DNA of 8,247 nucleotides, from assembly GCA_016793415.1 (NCBI GenBank), contig JAEUMC010000639.1:1-8247 (forward strand), in the 5' to 3' direction. Made by a program: the position numbers and the translations under genes. The notes under the pieces were generated by a model. That model was given only the letters and a program-made list of their open reading frames with translations. It was not told where the DNA came from and made no database searches. Source of the DNA: Devosia sp. (GTDB lineage: Bacteria > Pseudomonadota > Alphaproteobacteria > Rhizobiales > Devosiaceae). Positions 6,410 to 8,247 of this stretch are shown here, piece after piece; within the stretch, counting starts at the first letter, position 1, and every line of letters begins with the position of its first letter.

Positions 6410-7720
6410 CTACAGCACGAAGCGGCTGAGATCCGTGTCGGCCGCCATCTTGCCGATGCGCTCCTCGACATAGGCTTTGTCGATGGTGATGGTCTGGCCC
6501 GCCTTGTCAGGGGCGTCGAACGAGATGTCCTCGACCAGTCGCTCGAGAATGGTGGCGAGCCGGCGGGCGCCGATATTCTCGACCGTGGCGTTGACGTGCA
6601 CCGCCGCGTCGGCGATCGCCTCGATCGAGTCCGGGGTGAAGTCGAGGGTCAGCCCCTCGGTCTTCATCAGTGCCACATACTGCTTGATGAGGCTCGCATC
6701 GGTGTCGTTGAGGATGCCGATCAGGTCCTGCCGGGTCAGCGCCTTGAGCTCGACCCGGATGGGCAGGCGCCCCTGCAGTTCCGGCAAGAGGTCCGAGGGC
6801 TTGGCCACATGGAAGGCGCCCGAGGCGATGAACAGGATGTGGTCGGTCTTCACCGGGCCATACTTGGTCGAGACCGTGGTGCCTTCGATCAGCGGCAGCA
6901 GGTCGCGCTGCACGCCTTCGCGGCTGACCCCGCCACCGTAACCGCCTTCGCGGTTCACGATCTTGTCGATCTCGTCGATGAAGGCGATGCCGTGGTTCTC
7001 CACCAGGTCGACGGCTTCCTTGTTCAGCTGGTCCTGGTCGAGCAGCTTGTCGGCTTCTTCGGCGAGCAGCGGCGCATGCGCGTCCTTCACCTTGACCTTG
7101 CGCTTGACGCCGCGGCCGCCGAACGCCTTGCCCAGCATGTCCTGGATATTGATCACGCCGATATTGGCGCCCGGCATGCCGGGGATGTCGAAGCCGCCGG
7201 GATTGCCGGTCGGCTGCATCTCGATCTCGATTTCCTTGTCGTCGAGCTCGTTGGTGCGGAGCTTCTGCCGGAAGCTGTCGCGGGTCGAGGGCGAGGCGGA
7301 CGAGCCGACCAGCGCGTCGAGCACCCGCTCTTCGGCATTGTGGTGGGCCTGCGCCTGCACCTCGGCGCGTTTCTTGTCGCGCAGCAGCGAAATGCCGGCT
7401 TCCACCAGGTCGCGAACGATCTGCTCGACGTCGCGGCCGACATAGCCGACTTCGGTGAACTTGGTGGCTTCGACCTTGATGAACGGCGCCTGGGCGAGCT
7501 TGGCGAGACGCCGGCTGATCTCGGTCTTGCCGACGCCGGTCGGCCCGATCATCAGGATGTTCTTGGGCGTCACCTCGGCGCGCAGGTCGTCCGACAGCTG
7601 CTGCCGGCGCCAGCGGTTGCGCAGCGCCACGGCTACGGCGCGCTTGGCGTCATGCTGGCCGACGATATAGCGGTCGAGCTCGGAAACGATCTCGCGCGGG
7701 GAAAAGTTGGTGTCACTCAT
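6410..7720 (-). CDS. hslU: ATP-dependent protease ATPase subunit HslU (ClpY)
   Basis: The product has 436 aa, close to E. coli HslU (443). It is the AAA+ unfoldase ring that recognises, unfolds and threads proteins into the HslV peptidase, in the cytoplasm. Seen in order: the N-terminal segment [22 protein letters not shown] (residues 7-28), Walker A GPTGVGKT (59-66), the pore loop GYVG (92-95) that grips substrate, the inserted I domain (about 110-235, helical and charged), Walker B AFIDEID (246-252), the arginine-finger region [12 protein letters not shown] (314-325), the sensor-2 motif GARRL (384-388), and the C-terminal tail DLSRFVL, which in HslU docks between HslV subunits. Every key motif is intact. 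The ATG (complement of 7718-7720) lies 6 nt after the GNAT stop, with GGAAAG (complement of 7730-7735) 9 nt upstream as ribosome site inside the GNAT 3' end. It is therefore probably co-transcribed and translationally linked with the GNAT gene. Confidence 0.98.
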   Translation of the reverse strand: MSDTNFSPREIVSELDRYIVGQHDAKRAVAVALRNRWRRQQLSDDLRAEVTPKNILMIGPTGVGKTEISRRLAKLAQAPFIKVEATKFTEVGYVGRDVEQIVRDLVEAGISLLRDKKRAEVQAQAHHNAEERVLDALVGSSASPSTRDSFRQKLRTNELDDKEIEIEMQPTGNPGGFDIPGMPGANIGVINIQDMLGKAFGGRGVKRKVKVKDAHAPLLAEEADKLLDQDQLNKEAVDLVENHGIAFIDEIDKIVNREGGYGGGVSREGVQRDLLPLIEGTTVSTKYGPVKTDHILFIASGAFHVAKPSDLLPELQGRLPIRVELKALTRQDLIGILNDTDASLIKQYVALMKTEGLTLDFTPDSIEAIADAAVHVNATVENIGARRLATILERLVEDISFDAPDKAGQTITIDKAYVEERIGKMAADTDLSRFVL

Positions 7721-7726
7721 AATCTG

Positions 7727-8236
7727 TCACTTTCCGCTGCCCTCATCGAGGCGCAGCACCATGAGATAGTCATCGTAGAAGACGCCATCGACCTTGAGGC
7801 CGCGCGGGTCTTCGCCATAGATCACGAAGCCTTGCCGCTCGTAGAGCCGGCGGGCAGCGCGGTTGGATTGGGTCACCACCAGATGCAGCTGCAGCACGTG
7901 GTTGCGGGCCTCGGCGATCACCGCGGCAATCAGCAGGTCGGAACCACCGCGACCCCGGGCCGACGGCGTCAGGTAGACCCCGACGAGATGGCCGCGATGC
8001 CTCGTATTCCGCATCGCCTCGCAATAGAAGCCAGCGATGCCGACCAGCGCGCCGGCCTCGCTGAGGCCGAAGACGAAACTCCGGTCGAGCCGTTCGGCCC
8101 AGGCCGAGGTCGGCATTTCTGCCTCCTCGGCGAGGCTCGAGCCGAACGAGGACGGCGACAGCGTCAACCCCTCGATGCGAAGCGTCCTGTAGGCCTCAGC
8201 GTCGGAGGCGACGAGCCGCCGGACCTCGAATGTCAC
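7727..8236 (-). CDS. GNAT-family N-acetyltransferase
   Basis: The product has 169 aa from GTG (complement of 8234-8236), a standard size for a single GNAT domain. It should transfer an acetyl group from acetyl-CoA to an amine; the substrate is unknown. Visible features: an N-terminal VRRLVASDAEAYRTLR strand and helix (5-20), GALVGIAGFY (62-71), the acetyl-CoA pyrophosphate-binding motif A GVYLTPSARGRGGSDLL (86-102; R94-x-x-G97, with Ser where Gly/Ala is common), and motif B NRAARRLYERQGF (125-137), typical of RimI-like enzymes. The start GTG overlaps an upstream TGA in a GTGA arrangement, pointing to a translationally coupled gene just beyond the window. The stop is 6 nt before hslU. In many Rhizobiales, as I recall, a GNAT gene lies between hslV and hslU; this fits. 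Whether it acts on the protease or is only co-expressed is not known. Confidence 0.92.
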   Translation of the reverse strand: MTFEVRRLVASDAEAYRTLRIEGLTLSPSSFGSSLAEEAEMPTSAWAERLDRSFVFGLSEAGALVGIAGFYCEAMRNTRHRGHLVGVYLTPSARGRGGSDLLIAAVIAEARNHVLQLHLVVTQSNRAARRLYERQGFVIYGEDPRGLKVDGVFYDDYLMVLRLDEGSGK

Positions 8237-8247
8237 TTGTCGGTCTC
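8233..8247 (-). CDS. Possible 3' end of the upstream gene (hslV expected)
   Basis: On the minus strand the last bases read E-T-D-K and then TGA (complement of 8233-8235), which overlaps the GNAT start as GTGA. This overlap and the known hslV-GNAT-hslU order in rhizobia suggest these are the last four codons of hslV. Four codons cannot identify a gene, so this rests on context only. Confidence 0.3.
   Translation of the reverse strand, partial: ETDK

Overview
The window is GC-rich, tightly packed bacterial chromosome with strong third-position G/C. It most likely comes from an alphaproteobacterium of the Hyphomicrobiales (Rhizobiales), and Devosia or a relative is a reasonable guess. The reasons are the hslU gene with a GNAT acetyltransferase gene just upstream, the style of the FIST and PAS-GGDEF-EAL proteins, and the C-rich palindromic intergenic repeats. 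The genus is inferred from memory of such genomes, not from a search.

Layout. Positions 1-2966 (+) hold a two-gene signalling unit: a FIST-domain sensor protein whose 5' end lies outside the window, then, 3 nt after its stop, a PAS-GGDEF-EAL cyclic-di-GMP protein. The second gene is interrupted near its 3' end by what looks like a one-base deletion at about 2595/2596. The remaining EAL residues continue in another frame to 2966. After a 118-bp gap comes a half-size ABC exporter, 3085-4824 (+). On the minus strand lie a PLP-dependent class I/II aminotransferase (5018-6193), the HslU unfoldase (6410-7720) and a GNAT acetyltransferase (7727-8236). The last two form an operon, transcribed GNAT then hslU. 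Its upstream member ends in a GTGA overlap at the right window edge and would be hslV if the usual rhizobial order holds.

The intergenic DNA is not plain. The convergent gap after the ABC exporter (4838-4989) and the gap between hslU and the aminotransferase (6243-6392) each hold a palindromic element of about 150 bp from the same family. They lie in opposite orientation and bracket the aminotransferase gene. The second contains a perfect 26-bp inverted repeat with a 24-nt loop.

How the genes work together. The FIST protein probably senses a small ligand and could tune the neighbouring c-di-GMP enzyme. If the frameshift is real, the EAL phosphodiesterase half is inactive while the GGDEF cyclase half is intact. 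HslU with HslV forms a cytoplasmic ATP-dependent protease. The ABC exporter and aminotransferase show no clear link to either unit. No stretch over 300 bases lacks a gene, and I see no RNA gene, CRISPR array or intact insertion sequence. Most of the window is ordinary; the items worth a second look are the frameshift, the FIST/c-di-GMP pairing and the paired palindromic repeats.
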